Assembly: GCA_002205965.3 (NCBI GenBank) | Contig: NADL03000471.1 | Coordinates: forward strand, 1,860,001-1,924,000 | Length of the DNA stretch: 64,000 nt | Direction of reading: 5' to 3' | DNA from: Kappaphycus alvarezii | Lineage: Eukaryota; Rhodophyta; Florideophyceae; Gigartinales; Solieriaceae | Shown here: positions 22,655-35,080 of the stretch, piece after piece | Numbering within the stretch: position 1 is the stretch's first letter | Layout: each line of letters begins with the position of its first letter | Made by a program: the position numbers and the translations under genes | The notes under the pieces: model-generated | Database searches by the model: none | What the model saw: the letters and a program-made list of their open reading frames with translations, nothing else | What the model was told of the DNA's origin: nothing

Positions 22655-25298
22655 TTAACATTTATCTATCTCTTCAGCACTAACCCTCTCTTCAATTTCA
22701 GGCGCAAACTTATGCACAAAGTTCTTTCCAATTGTCTCACCGTGCTTAGGTCTCTGTGCCCAACCAGCCTCGAACTTAACAATATCTATAACTTTATCGA
22801 TAACAGGAACATATAATTGTTTAGATCCGTCATTTGTGGTGTAAATAGGGATATCAGCAGTGCTAAGCATGTCGAAAGCCAATTTTGCAGCCCTTGATAG
22901 CAATGAAGAGTTCTTTTGCCTCCACTGCACGATGGAACGTGCTTTTTTAGGTACACCTGAACTCCATATGACTTGCTGCACCTATCGCAAACGTGCATTC
23001 TTCCACAAATACCTTCGTAGATTTCCTCCTCACTCTCAATAACTTTTTTCAATAAGTTCTCAGTTTCCTCAATGTTAATGACCGAAGAAATTTTTTTCTT
23101 TCTGATATAGCGAAATCTACCCACACTGATACTACAGTGATTGTGCTCTGATATGCGACCTCTTCCGGGTTGATGACTGTAAGATATTAGTCTTCTTACC
23201 ACCAACTTTGAATATTAGCACTATCTCTTTCATCACTATCACTATTAAGCTCTTTACCTTCAGAGCGGTCACCTTTCAATATTGGGAAGTTGCCCACCTG
23301 AAGCTGCATTTGGTAAAGTCCCTTCCTGGCATAGAGTATTTTTTCACATGAAACCTGTTTTCAGAAGTCATATAAAAACTCGTTGACTATGCCAGATATA
23401 GCCATCTTACTGGCCTTCAGTGCATTGATCTACGTGTTTAGCTTTAGGTTGTCCCGTCGAAGATGCATCTTCTCAGCGGTGCAATTTGCTACCCCTCCAG
23501 AACTGTTAAGTGCTTCGACCACATCTTCGAGTGTTCTTACGTCATGTCGGGTTTCATTACAGTACCTGTTAATGTGCATAACTTCAATGGCGAGGTTAGC
23601 ATGTACAAGGCTCCTATCTCGCTTTGTTTCAGAATGGACGAAGTAGTCCAGCGTCAGATTGTGACGCTTGGCAATAAAGGGTGCCATGACGAGAAAAAGG
23701 CCGTTGTGATACCAGCGTGAATTATCAGATATAATTGAAACATTTGTAACGTACTGTAGTTCAGAAGTGAGACGTGCAAGCACTGCATCAAATATTGAAG
23801 ATACTGCGGCACTGCACTGCTTCATGTCATTGCTTAGCAGATGATCGAAGAATAGAGTAGAGCCATCATCACAGTCTTGAAAATGGCTATTAGAATCCGC
23901 ACGTTCGATGTAAAATATTACAGACCCGTGCCAAGACAGTCCTTTCTTTCCGAATAACTCGGTAATATTTCCACGATACCTTATTGACTCAAACTTTATT
24001 ATATACTAATTAGAAGGATTTAGGAGCGGCGGCCTCGGTCCCGCTTTATGCCAGAAAATAACCCCAAAATACGTTGCTTTTGGTTACAGCAACTATGCTG
24101 ATGCCCCATGTATCGATAAACTTTTTGACTTACCTCCTTCAAGCAGTCAACGATGTCTTCGCGTTGGCGTCGACGCGCGCACTTCACATTTTGAATAATT
24201 TGATAGTGCTTGAGACATGTAAGACAACCGATTGACTTCGGTTCGACGTCATTCATATAGGGCTTTGACAGCGCATATGCTTGTTTACGAATAGTGTCTG
24301 TATCTCTTGATGTGAACTCGAAAAAAGAACTTCAAATAATCCTTCACTGCAACCCGCTGAGCGATAAGCGAGATCTTCTTGCTTTCATTGTCAATTTCGT
24401 TCGCCATAATCTCTTTTGCTGTCCTCAAATTATCATGAACGAGAGCTCCTAACACATAATCAACTGCCTAATCTCAATTTTGTTCTCCCCTGTGAAACTT
24501 ATTCACAACCTGGAGGAAGGATGACTTAGAGTTTTACACTGCAGGTCTGTAACATTCTCTTTCTCAACGATTTCTCCTTTGTATCCGCGAAAGATCATCT
24601 CGCTAGTTGAACTACCAAGAACTGCTGGAAAGTCAACCCACTGACCATCAATTCTTATGCATTTTGTTCCCAGGAAATGATCTGGATGTTCTCACTTCTA
24701 AGCAAATATTTCAATGCGTCTCTTATTTCGTCATTACCGACACAAGAATAACTGGCCTCTTGTGATCCGGCATACGTCCTGTACATAACAGTACGTCCCA
24801 TTCCTTACGGGATTGTTGAAATAGCCTGGACATTAATCCACTTGCCTTTACTTTAGCTGTCGGTACTGCAGAGATATAAGGGCTCTTTGCCTTTCACTTC
24901 GGTGCAACAACAATCCTGCAGTCTGAACTATGCGCCTACGGTAGATTACACGCTTCAGGCCGCTTGCTACATCGCGAACAAAACATACGTGTTGCTTCAT
25001 CAACAACACGAATACCAAAAACACGTTCACAGTAGTTCGCATGAACAGACGCCTTACAAATGCAGCAGTTGTGTCCTGAGGAAGTGCCAATTGAGCTCTC
25101 GTTGTCTATAATGCAGCCATCAGCGTGATAGATTGGTTGTGGTGCGTCATCATTACCATCATCCGTACCAGCCCGCGCTATGCTTAGTTTCTCTGAATTA
25201 CTTTTGGGTGACTGATCGACAACATTGGGGTCATCAAGCACTCCTAAATAATAACTGGCAAAAAGTTTATGCACTTTTCTGCTTGCAAGGTCGCGCAT
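22655..25298 (-). pseudogene. Decayed zinc-finger DDE transposase
   Basis: Reading down the minus strand, several frames carry blocks of one transposase family seen in oomycetes, algae and cnidarians. A Cys-rich part (HNCCICKASVHANYC, about 25,030-25,100) lies in the frame 24,936-25,298. Next come RYMGHQHSCCNQKQRI (24,020-24,256), LFGKKGLSWHGSVIFYIE (about 23,890-23,950), and the catalytic-type segment SIISDNSRWYHNGLFLVM with HSETKRDRSLVHANLA and ALNSSGGVANC (23,430-23,825). A C2HC-like finger CDRCSKSYGVQVYLKKH follows near 23,000, and last AGWAQRPKHGETIGKN (22,655-22,800), the usual C-terminal signature. The expected first catalytic Asp (D.KMKF) is lost. Four or more frame changes break it. 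No terminal repeats were found. The blocks are in the right order, so the family call is fairly secure although I cannot name the superfamily. Confidence 0.6.
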
Positions 25299-25299
25299 A

Positions 25300-26530
25300 A
25301 AACGGACCTAAGCATTATTCATCAAAAGAGATTTGAAAATCATCAAACTTGCTCTTTTCTATGTCGATTTATTCTTTGTAGGGGTCTGACCCTTGTCCCA
25401 AATATTATGTATTAAATATTTTTCACATATATTAATTTCATGATCTTTGCACATAGTTGAGTGCAGTACACGCCGGTGGAAGAAAGCACAGAGGATAATG
25501 GAACGGAAATGCACCGTGTCCTTGTTTTGAACCAGCAGCATGATTCGGCGTTGGAATCCTCCAGTTAAGGCCGGCTACCCGTAAGAGATGGAAGAGAAGG
25601 CCTCATGGATGTGGATCTGGTTGACAATATCCTTACTCATCATCCTTCTCCGGCCACAAACAGTCCAGAAAGACGTTATACCGAATAAAATTGACTTCAG
25701 CCTGAGCCATACTCGCTAGGGACTGCGAATAGCGAAATCAATGGTTGTTTCCAGCTTTGAGCTCGATCCCCTGACTGTTGAGGAGGATCTCATATCACAT
25801 GATGCAGCACAATGAAAGAAACCATATATAAGAAAATCTAATCTTTTCGACTTCCCTACGATCAATGGCCTCCTCACTCAGTGAAAATATTGTAGTCAAT
25901 ATCAGAGCTTCGGAAGCTCTGGGCTCATAACCCTTCGGTTGTATGCAAATCGAACAGATTAGCTTGTCTGATAGAATTGATAGTTATCTCACTTCATTCC
26001 TATCTTTGTTCAGCCTAATTTCACAATAGACTAGTCTGGAAAACCTACCTAAAGTCACACTAACATTCAATTGGGGAAATTTGCCACGAAATGGTAGGAG
26101 AAAAAATTTCGGCCATAGAAAAGCTCAGACTTCATGTAATACGAAATATCTTGGTGTCCACCGGACTCCAACGCCTGTCACTTTCAGCTGCACATATGCC
26201 TCAGAGAATTGTGATCCCAATATATGCCATTTATTCAAGTAAAATTCAAGATATTACGTCAGTGGATTACAGCATAACAGGAGGAAAATATCCTAGAGGT
26301 CAAATGACGTCACACAATTCAGGTGCTAACGAAATGAAGCATATCCAACAACAAGTCATTACCGAACGTATGTAAAAGCTCCTTCTTGGGACATGATAGT
26401 CAGAGTACTCAACGCGAGAGTTCGATCGCTCTATGTTGTCTTAAGGTGTTCGGATATCTGGGTTGGTAGTTTTCAATGATGCTTTTTTTGTATCTTCCTA
26501 CACTCGCTTATCTTAGACCTCCAACGGTGT
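25300..26530. other. Unassigned stretch
   Basis: Short frames only. The largest (26,091-26,375, plus strand, 94 codons, MVGEKISAIEKLRLHVIRN...) matches nothing I know. No repeats or RNA genes were seen. Confidence 0.35.
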
Positions 26531-26539
26531 TTTCCAGAC

Positions 26540-29140
26540 ATTCGTTTCAGTGCTTAAAACGCATTCGATGGCAACCTCGTCGTGCCGCGCTCTGTGGTCC
26601 CTGCTGTACTCACGTTCATTCACGATAGAGCTTTCCTCTCCGAGTTCTCGAGTGAGCCTCAGCAAGAACTCATTGTGGTGGCATCCCTCTCGCCCACTGT
26701 TCCCGTCTTTCGTTTCGACCCTACCGTGTCCTGCTCACCCCCAACCTTCTAATACTGTGTTGAGCGAGTCTATTGGCGATGTCGGTACTTGCCAAGCTGT
26801 TATCCAGTCCCGCATCTCCTCTCTTTCTCCTTTATGGGAATAACCGCCCTCGGCGATCCTAAACTCGCTTACCACATTATTCGCTATTGTGAAGGAGCCT
26901 GTAGCCTGCTCTATGTCTTAAGATGTACACCACAGCATATTACTCTCTCTGGAGCCCACACGTTTAACTCCGGACTCCGAAGGGGCTTCGAAGATTTTCA
27001 TGCTGCTACTCCCTCCGGTACTGGAAGCTCGCCCCAATTACCTCTCCGCATAGGATGCCTTGGGCTCACTTCCACATCGCTACTTAGGGACGTCTGCCAC
27101 GTTCCTTCATTTATCTCTAGCCTTCCACAGATGCACAGTCTCTTCCTTTCCATTGCGAAAATTAAAAATATTTTTAGAAGTACTGGAAAACTATTTATTT
27201 GTTCTCTGTATCGAATACATTGATGAAAATTGTGAAACATTTTTTTATCAGGGGTCAACAATTTTTCTTTTTTGTGAATCATCGAAAATAATTTTATCTA
27301 TTTTCCACTGGCCCACTTTTTTACTGTATTACACGTGCAGCAATTTTTATGTCTGTCAATTGGTTTTTACATTCTACAGTTATAATTACAGGAATTATAG
27401 TACCAGCAAATTATTTTTTGGATTAATGCTCACCTGAAAATTACTTTATAAATATTTTCATTACAAGTACAGAGGACTCGAGGACTCCCAACCATTCCAT
27501 TATTCACAGTAAACCAACCCAATTCCCCCGCTCTATAAATATTATTGAGCATAAATTTGGCCTACCAACATTATTATACTGTTAGAATCATCTTTGTATC
27601 GTTTCTATTCTAATCTGAATTATAAGTATTCTTAGGCTGTTAGAAAAGTTTAGCAAGCATCGGGCCATCGAAATGTCCCCATCGATCAATAAATATTGGT
27701 TTCTTTTTATTATTATTCTCAGTCCTATTTATGTAATTGTGTAAATGGGGGTTAATTTACTGTGGTAGATATGTGGGTTGGTATCCAGTAAATTTGTACC
27801 GAGGCGTAGATATCGTATCATTTATGTAATTTAGTATTCATTTGTTTGGAACTATCTACTTTGGATCTACTCATGTCATTTTTTTACATCTATGCCATTT
27901 CCCAACGGGGACCTCATCCGTGACCCATTGTGGCCCGCTTCCGACTCCTACGGCCTTCCGCTCCGCTTGCAGCCCCCTGCTTTACTTGGTCTCTCGCCTT
28001 CTTCCAGCCACCCGGCCCCTTGGCCCCGGATGCCTTAATGAGCATCATCCATTCATCATTGACACCTCCCACCAATCCTCCTAACCGCGGTCAATTTCTG
28101 AAAAGCTTGACATCCATTTCATACCGCAGCCCCAACCGCCCAGTCTCTTCCTCCATCAGAGTTACTTGGGAACCCGCGTCCCACCCGATATCTGGGGCAC
28201 TACTGTTTTCTTGCCTCGGCTGCCCAATATTCTTTGGCGATGAACAGTGCACATTCTGCCTCACCGGTCATTGTTGAGTGACCCCTGCCCCTGACATCCT
28301 TGTTAACCATGACAACTGTGCTGACAGCTCTGTTCGCCGTCACAACATGTTCCGTGATTACCTTTTCTCCGAACTCACTACTCTCGCGATCGCTCTCCGT
28401 CCCGTCCGGGAACAGGAATTCCCGCAGGACGCTCACCTTTTTCCTGCTGTCCGTCACCGCCTAGACCTCGTGATTGATGCCCCCAGTTCGCTCCGCACCC
28501 CAAAGGATTCGACGTGACTGTCATCAGCCCTCATTCCAACCCCTACAACCGCTCCGCCGTCTACGACTCCACAGCACTTCTTTCCCAATCTGAGGCCGTT
28601 CAAAAAGATCGCCCGCGGTTTATAGAACGAGCTCCATATGGATTTACCCTATGACATTCGATATCTACGGCTCAGCTGGCCAGGGACGGGGAGGGATGCA
28701 TCGAATTTCTGAATACATTGCCTCCTGGAAAGGTACTCCGGTTTCCGAACGTCATCGATGCTCTTCGTTCTCAGCTCGCTGGTGCAACAACGGAATGCAA
28801 TTGCTATCAATCACCGGAGTTGCATCAAGAAATTTCGTAATGCTGCATATCTCACATGCTTTAAAAAATAAAGAGAACTGTTGCCACCCGCGCGATGGAA
28901 CGGTTTTCGAAGATTAGAGGCATTCTTTTACAGCGGGACTCCGCATTGACAGTAACCTCCAACGCCACTTGTTTGCTGGCTGGCCTCCCTTCCACCTTCT
29001 GGTAGATTGGAGTGCCATCTACAGTTTTCGACGCATTTTACGGTTTCACAATTGGCTTGACCATCATACGATATCTGCGCTCTGGTACAAATTTACTGGG
29101 TACCAACCCACATATCTACCACAGTAAATTAACCCCATTT
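26540..29140 (+). mobile_element. LINE-like retroelement copy 1 (broken)
   Basis: This is the 3' half of a retroelement with a non-LTR-type reverse transcriptase. The first part (about 26,540-27,150) has a Y.DD-box relative (FDGNLV), followed by the conserved post-polymerase stretch LGDPKLAYHIIRYCEGACSL and LPLRIGCLGLTSTSLLRD. The second part (about 27,900-28,900) holds a Cys/His segment (CTFCLTG..), RRHNMFRDYLFSELTTLA, a GFDVTVISPHSNPYN block and a C-terminal tail. An AT-rich interval of about 0.7 kb separates the parts and is probably a later insertion. The 5' half of the polymerase is not recognisable, so the copy is 5'-truncated or decayed. It is broken in several places. The clade is undetermined; the architecture is known from algae, oomycetes and corals. 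Confidence 0.65.
27740..29140. repeat. Pair of about 75-bp inverted repeats, 1.25 kb apart
   Basis: The segment at about 27,745-27,820 (GGGGGTTAATTTACTGTGGT...) matches the inverse of about 29,063-29,140 with only a few differences over some 75 bp. The right arm coincides with the 3' end of LINE-like copy 1. The left arm may therefore be the 3' tail of another, heavily truncated copy inserted on the opposite strand, rather than the end of a DNA transposon. No convincing target duplication is visible, although TTAA occurs inside both arms. Confidence 0.85.
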
Positions 29141-30770
29141 CCCCTTTAAAATATTCCAGTAAAGTATATTTCCTCGTTTTCTTTCATCGTTGTGTGTGTG
29201 TGTTACAGCAGGCGCTGCCGCAACACTCGCAGAGCACGAGAAACATCGTCATTAGGGCACTTACTGCAACCAAAACGATATCCTCCTCTCCCGTCGGGAT
29301 TGATATCTATGCGCCTTGGGCGACGACGGCAAAGGTTTTTTCCGCCGCCTTGCTTCCTTCGCTGCTTCCCGTCGCGGTTCCTTCCTTCAACAGGAGCTCC
29401 GCGACTTCGTTACCCGTTTTGCTTTTAGTCTCCAAATAATGCAGGCGCGACAGGTTTCTACCCGCCGCCCGCATCCGTAGTTAATTTATTAATACCCTCC
29501 GCACGCCTCTGTGCGACATTGTACAACCCATAAAGATTTACCACCCACATCGTTGTGTCGCATTTGACCGATCCGAAATCGCTACTTACTATAGCAAAAA
29601 AAAATATACATGCGGTCTATCTTCGATCATCCTCAGGAGGTTTAGGATTAAAAATTTATTAGAGCTGATAGTCGCGCTGAACTCCTACGCCACACCAGGA
29701 ATTGCAATCCCGCAAATTTATACGTACGCAAGTTTCCCAAGGGCACTTGAGCTTGCCCAATTATGCAGTCGCTGCAAATCCCATATTGGCATCGACGAAA
29801 TGCAGTACTTCGGCATATACTAGGGTGATATTGTACGTACGAGCAATTCCGATCTTTCCATCGGGAGATAGTTGGTCTTCAAAGGCAAAGCGAGCGTAAT
29901 GAGTACAGTATACTGAAGAACGCAACAACTCTGCGTTCAGTAGTACTGCATATCTTCTATATTTGACGTTCTGGAAGAGATGCTTACAGCTAATGTACGT
30001 GCGTGGTACCTAAAATGGGGTTCTTGACCTTCATTTGCTACGGCCGAAGACCTCAGCGGAATTGAAAATGATGTTCTCATTCAACCATTTGGAGGGAGTT
30101 CAAAATAGTGGCTAGTCGGAGTGCGGACAAAGGTGTGGACCACAGTTCCTCCGGGTCTTGTTCGACCTCGTTGGTCAATTTTCTAGCCATGAGGAACCGA
30201 ACAAGCAGTCAGAAATGATGAAACCTTAGGAGGAAGTAGCCATGGTCAGGAAGCTCCTCACGAAAGAAAATTTGACTGTTAATTTCTGTTACACTGGGAC
30301 TGCTGCTGATCTAGAAATGGGGACTTCTGCATTATCAAGAACGTTATGGGATTAATGAATGATGCATGAAGGCAATGAATATTCGGTCGTAATGAGAAAG
30401 GGGCTTGATTTTGTCGCCAAGTTCTTCGCAGACATCTTCGTCGGTTGACAGGCGAGCCCAAGCAGGGTCCCGGTAAATATCAATGGGGTTCCAGAAACGG
30501 TCAAGGAAGAGGAGTTATTGTTAGAGGTAGCTGGTGTTCCTTTGATAGGCATGTATTTCTTCTTCTGCGTTGTACGGAATTGAGCGACTGTGGGTGCCTG
30601 CTCGCTGGATGGACTGGTCACACTTTCAATTTTTGGACTTCACAGAGGAAGTTGCCGACCTCAAGGAGTTGGATCTTGATAGGGAGGAGCGGGAGTAAAT
30701 GGTGCGAATCAACAGTTGCATGAAACTCATGCTGACGATCACTTGCGTATACTCCGAAGAAAATTCAACC
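29141..30770 (+). other. Unassigned, partly coding-like interval
   Basis: Frames at 29,194-29,439 (ALPQHSQSTRNIVIRALT...) and about 30,370-30,620 (GLDFVAKFFADIFVG, then VPVNINGVPETVKEEELLLE in one broken frame) read like protein but match nothing I recognise. Lying between two LINE-like 3' ends on the same strand, they may be the upstream coding part of copy 2. A TG repeat lies near 29,190. Confidence 0.3.
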
Positions 30771-30965
30771 TCTACTGTTTGACACATCGATAGGATACCA
30801 GTCCAATAATGTCTTTCAAATAGCTGGTCTCCCTTCTACTTGCTGGTAGAGTGAAGCATCATCAACGCCTGCCGCAAACTTTCAGGTACATGCCCATTAC
30901 CACCATACAAGTAGATTGGGTATCAGCCAGTGTATCTGTTAAAATAAATGAACCGGCCGTATTCC
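30770..30965 (+). mobile_element. LINE-like 3' end, copy 2
   Basis: This segment is a second version of the sequence at 28,960-29,137. It shares the blocks ctcccttc(t/c)ac...tgctggtag and gg(g)ta(t/c)ca(g/a)cc...tatct, and in protein terms WSPFYLLVE beside WPPFHLLVD and IGYQPVYL beside TGYQPTYL. It therefore marks the 3' end of another copy of the same retroelement on the plus strand. Upstream boundaries are unclear. Confidence 0.5.
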
Positions 30966-31740
30966 TCCATTCAAACAGTAAAACACCCAAATCTCTTCCT
31001 TTTGCTTGTTGCAACAGCTTGTGAATATACTCAAATTCCAAATTGTACTACAATACACCCCATCTCGAAGATTCCGCAGGTGTTGTAAGTACGGTAAAGT
31101 ATAGCTTCATAGTGGTTATTGCGGGGGCTTACTCTCGTGTGTATAACCCAAATAATTCTCTGTCATTTAAAGCGTAGTTACAGACGAAATGAAAGTAGTA
31201 ACAGTTGTTGCGCTGAACCCTATTGCAGACATGATTTCCCATACATTTACTCTCCTGTCGAATATGTTTGACTTCAGCATTGCGGAGAATAGATTTCCGG
31301 ATGATGCATCTCTGCTTAGATGGGAACTGTGGTTGGATCCGTGCAAGCCAAAATGAAGTTTTTGTTTGGATGACCCGTAATGACGGATTGCTGGGACAGC
31401 AACAGCCCATTGTCTCATATTGCTGTCGTTAATCTTTAAAGAAGCTACTTTGGGTATGTCAAATGCAAAGAGGGAGCTAGGAAAGACTAACTGAAGGGCA
31501 AACGGGCGAAAAGTTGACCGGCGTGCAACACCTACTGGCAGAAGGTATCACTCGCAGTGAAGCCATGGGGCATTCGTTGATGGTTAATCGTTTAGAGAGG
31601 TCTGGAGCACAATAGTGGGCGGCGACCAGCTGGCAATGCAATTAGCACGAAATGAAAAAAGGGGGGTGTCTTTATTGAGATGTATACATATTAGCACAAT
31701 GCTTTTCGGATTGTTAGCTTTTCAGATTCGTTTATATTCT
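30966..31740. other. Unassigned stretch between LINE-like copies
   Basis: The only notable frame is plus-strand 31,189-31,356 (55 codons, ATG start, MKVVTVVALNPIADMISHTF..., ending before TGA). It contains FDFSIAENRFPDDASLLRW and looks protein-like, but I do not recognise it. Confidence 0.3.
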
Positions 31741-31753
31741 CTAAATCCACAGC

Positions 31754-34700
31754 CTATAAAATGCAAACTTGAATGGTAACATTTTCCTGAGATGTCCAGT
31801 TCAGCATCTCGCTGCGTACGGATGCGTTTGTAGAAGGGCAACTAAGCGTACTGTATACAACTGCATGAATTGCCACTAGAGTACAGTATATCTCAATGAT
31901 GGTGTGTGGAAATCTTTGCGAGTATGTAACTATGCACTCAGACGTGCAGAAGTCCTTGACAAAACTATTGCACTCAAGCACTCGGCGTCTGCTGGCTTGC
32001 ATCCCTTGAAGACAATAAAAAGGGAGTAACAAAATCCAGCAACTCAAGTGTGGCGGAGAAATTTCGACGACTGGTGGCGAATGAAGCGAGGAGGCGGAAA
32101 ATTTTAGAACCATTCTTCCCTGACGGACCATAAGTATCGATGCTGATGGGCACCAATAAGATATGATTGGCGACACAGTAGTCGCCGTAGCGCGAGACCT
32201 TGAAGTTCTCGGCGATGGAGGCAGCGGTGCTGGGACACAGGGAGCTGTGCGGAAGGCGCTGGTGGACGTCAGGGTGGGGCACAGTAACATCCAATGCGAT
32301 ATCCATGGCGCAGAGACCGTAGGTAGCAGGTATGTACACATCCCTGCGAAAAGAAGGCGATGACTGTGAGGGAGTGGCCAGAAGCGGGTTTCAACGAGTG
32401 CACTGATACCAATTTTGTTGAAGTAGCGATGGAGGGCGTTGCGAAAGACGTTGTGACGCCCGGTTTACCGCTAATCGTACTTGTAGGTCAGTGCATGTTT
32501 GCCCATCGGGTCCAAAACTGGAGCAATGTCGGTGGAACGGCGAGAACAGACCGGGCACAGCGATTGTCCCTAGAAGAGTGGGATACCGACTCGAAGGGCG
32601 ACAGTAATTTTCCATGCATGTGATGCCAAATAAGTGCCACGGTACGGGTGGAGAAGAGCAGTGCAGAGGCACCAGGAAGATTTGGTACCCACCGAGAGGA
32701 GCTGATTTCGCACCGCGGCGTCGGCGTGGAGAAACATATGATCCAATGCGGAAGCGTGGATTCGAAGGTGATGGTAAACTGGAGTTTTTCGCCTGGCACT
32801 GGGTTTCTGTAGCGCTGGAGGAGTGCAGTGGGTGATAGGGGTAAATCGTCGGGAGAAGAGATATTCAGAATCAACTACCCCGAGAAGGAGGTGTTTTAAA
32901 CGACAAAAGTGCTACCGTGGTATAGTTGAACGAAAAAAAGGAGTGGATAAGGAAGACAGTTGAGAGGTCTACAAGCAAGTATGGAAGGGGCAGGGTCTAC
33001 TGATGCTCTTTAACCAGCACAGGAAAATTGTTTCTTTAGTCTGAAGTTGACTCTCAACTTCCTACTACTTGGGAATTGACTTAAAATTGTCTCCCAACTT
33101 GCTTGACCTCCGCTAGAGGAAGCATTTTACTCAGCTCATATAGACTTTTTATAGTCATGAAAAGCAGCTGCAAAGCAAGGGAAAAAACAAAGGGCCTAAG
33201 GAGTCACCTGGATGTGTTCTGGAGGAACTGAGAAAAGAGAAAGGACCAAATGGAAGCTCAATGTTTTGGCGGTAACAGTTATGGACCCATCAGGCAATGC
33301 TGGGGGCATAAGTTCGAACAGAGTTGAGGATACTCTGGCGAGGGATACTGTTATACGCAATGAGAGCGTCATTTTGTAGGAAAATATGGTCTCGAAATTC
33401 CTAGCATTGATAAATGCGGCGGCTGGCATTTATAATTGCTTTTGTACCACTTTTTACCCCTACACCCGGTTGATGTGGGAGAAGTTATGAATTTATTAGC
33501 GGGCAAGATTTTTGTGCAAGCAACCGGAAAATCGAAATCCGTAGCAAATGGCCTACACTAAGAGACCTTAGACCGCCATTCTGCTTAGCAAGGGCGGTGA
33601 GCTGCCCCCTGCATAAATGTTTGCGACAAGAGGGAGACAATTCTTCGTCTCAACACAAGTAAATAAACTTTGCAAGCTGAGAGAGGCAATCAAGATCGGG
33701 CACCACGCCCCCGGCGGGGCAGAGGAGGCGAAGGAAATTTGTGTACATACGGTCAGCACTAACTGCAGTGACATACTGTCAGCACTAGCTGCAATGGTGC
33801 AGTTCAGGCTGCAGATTGCGCGGGGGCGCGGCGGACAACGGAAACGGAAAATTTGAATGCATAATGAAATTCATTTGGCGTTGAAGCAGAGAGAGGGGTA
33901 GGTTGTAACGGATGGAGGGCGTGAAGGGTGCGAAAAGTGTCCTCAGTAGGGGATATTGGGTGTGGAACATGGAGAATAGCAGCAGTCGTCCTAGTAGGGC
34001 TGCCGCGATAAAAAAAGCGGCGCCAATGGTGATTGAGAGAAGTAAAGAAAGGGGAAGAGGAGGAAGTAGAAGAAGGAGCGGGAGACGGAGGACAGAACAA
34101 GAACTATGACTCATGGAGCAGATCAGCAAATTGGCGAACAAACCCCAAACGGATACGGACCTGCAATCTTGAACAGAGGTCTGAGCGTCGGTGGCTGACG
34201 GCACAGGGACGTTTGTGGCGTAAAAAAAGGTTGGTGATGGAGACCAGCTCAAGCAGGGCCTGGGCAAGATGGTCCTCGGAGAAAGCAGAAACAACGCATC
34301 AGAGGAGGTGTAGTGCATGTCATAGGCGTCGGCTTGAAGAGGACAGGTACTGTATAGAAATACAGAGACGCTCGTAGAAATAGCGGTTGGAAGCTCAAAT
34401 GGGTAGGGGAAGGTCAGTGTTGGCATTCAGTACCGTTGCTCATGACGAAAAATATGTTATCTCGGAGTCGGAATAGAGGATGTGTTCAAGGACGAGAGAG
34501 AAACTGTTTGCAGTTCTGGGAAGGCGCGGGCTACCAGATGTGGGTGAAGAGTCTAGGGTGGGGACAGGGACGATTGGTGGGGAATGAGGGCCATGAACAA
34601 CCGTAGTGCATCCCTGTGAATCAGAATGGGGTTTGTCGAGCGCGGTCGCTTTTTTGATGTTGAGCGGAGAGGTGGAGGCAGAGGGTCATTGCGGAAGCCG

Positions 34701-35080
34701 GCGTCGAAACACAAGAGGGCTTCCTACAAAGTGCGCTCAGAGACTCGCAATACGTCAGCGAATGACATAGCAGGTATCTAAGAGCAGGTGTCATAATCGA
34801 AACGTGCAATTTCATTGCGCAAGCCCGGGAGTAGGGAAGCCATCTCCTTACTAGAAATGTGGTTGGCGTCGAAAGTGATGATACCTGAGAAGTCCACAAC
34901 GGGTGTAGATAAATTGTCAGACTGGGCGGCGAATGTCTCGAAAGCATTGTTGGCGGGCTGAATAAATGATGATAACAACATTGAAACTAAAAGTGTTTCA
35001 GGATCTCGCTGCCGGCTTAATATCATCTGTTTTCTTATCCGCACCAACCTCCACTTCCAAATAAATGAAGGAATAAACAC
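31754..35080 (-). mobile_element. LINE-like retroelement copy 3 (broken)
   Basis: This is the most complete copy, read on the minus strand. The reverse transcriptase begins near 33,600 with KQNGGLRSLSVGHLLRI, followed by QPGVGVKSGTKAIINASRRI, a NAFNS-like NDALIAYNSI and, near 33,200, GDSLGPLFF, the equivalents of GG.RPIAVG, QLGVG..G.EA and QGDPLGP..F. At about 32,340-32,880 come LHADAAVRNQLLS, GKHALT and RHNVFRNALHRYFNKIG. At 31,980-32,340 comes DIALDVTVPHPDVH with ASIAENFKVSRYGDYC and PISIDTYG. Upstream, 33,620-35,080 is C-rich coding-like sequence probably from the N-terminal part. No endonuclease domain was recognised. The copy is broken in many places. Confidence 0.65.

Noticed and set aside
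27747-29140. DNA transposon defined by the inverted repeats, with TTAA ends as in piggyBac
   Set aside because: Similarity extends beyond the TTAA into the flanks and the right arm coincides with a retroelement 3' end, so the piggyBac reading was dropped.
31754-32341. 195-codon minus-strand frame as a separate gene
   Set aside because: A second frame over the same DNA (31,974-32,339) carries the DVTV block of the LINE-like element. The longer frame is its shadow over most of its length.
33785-34426. 213-codon minus-strand open frame with a leucine-rich hydrophobic stretch
   Set aside because: The C/T-rich composition makes long chance frames. It overlaps a 98-codon frame on the same strand and lies in the presumed upstream coding part of LINE-like copy 3, so a membrane protein is not supported.
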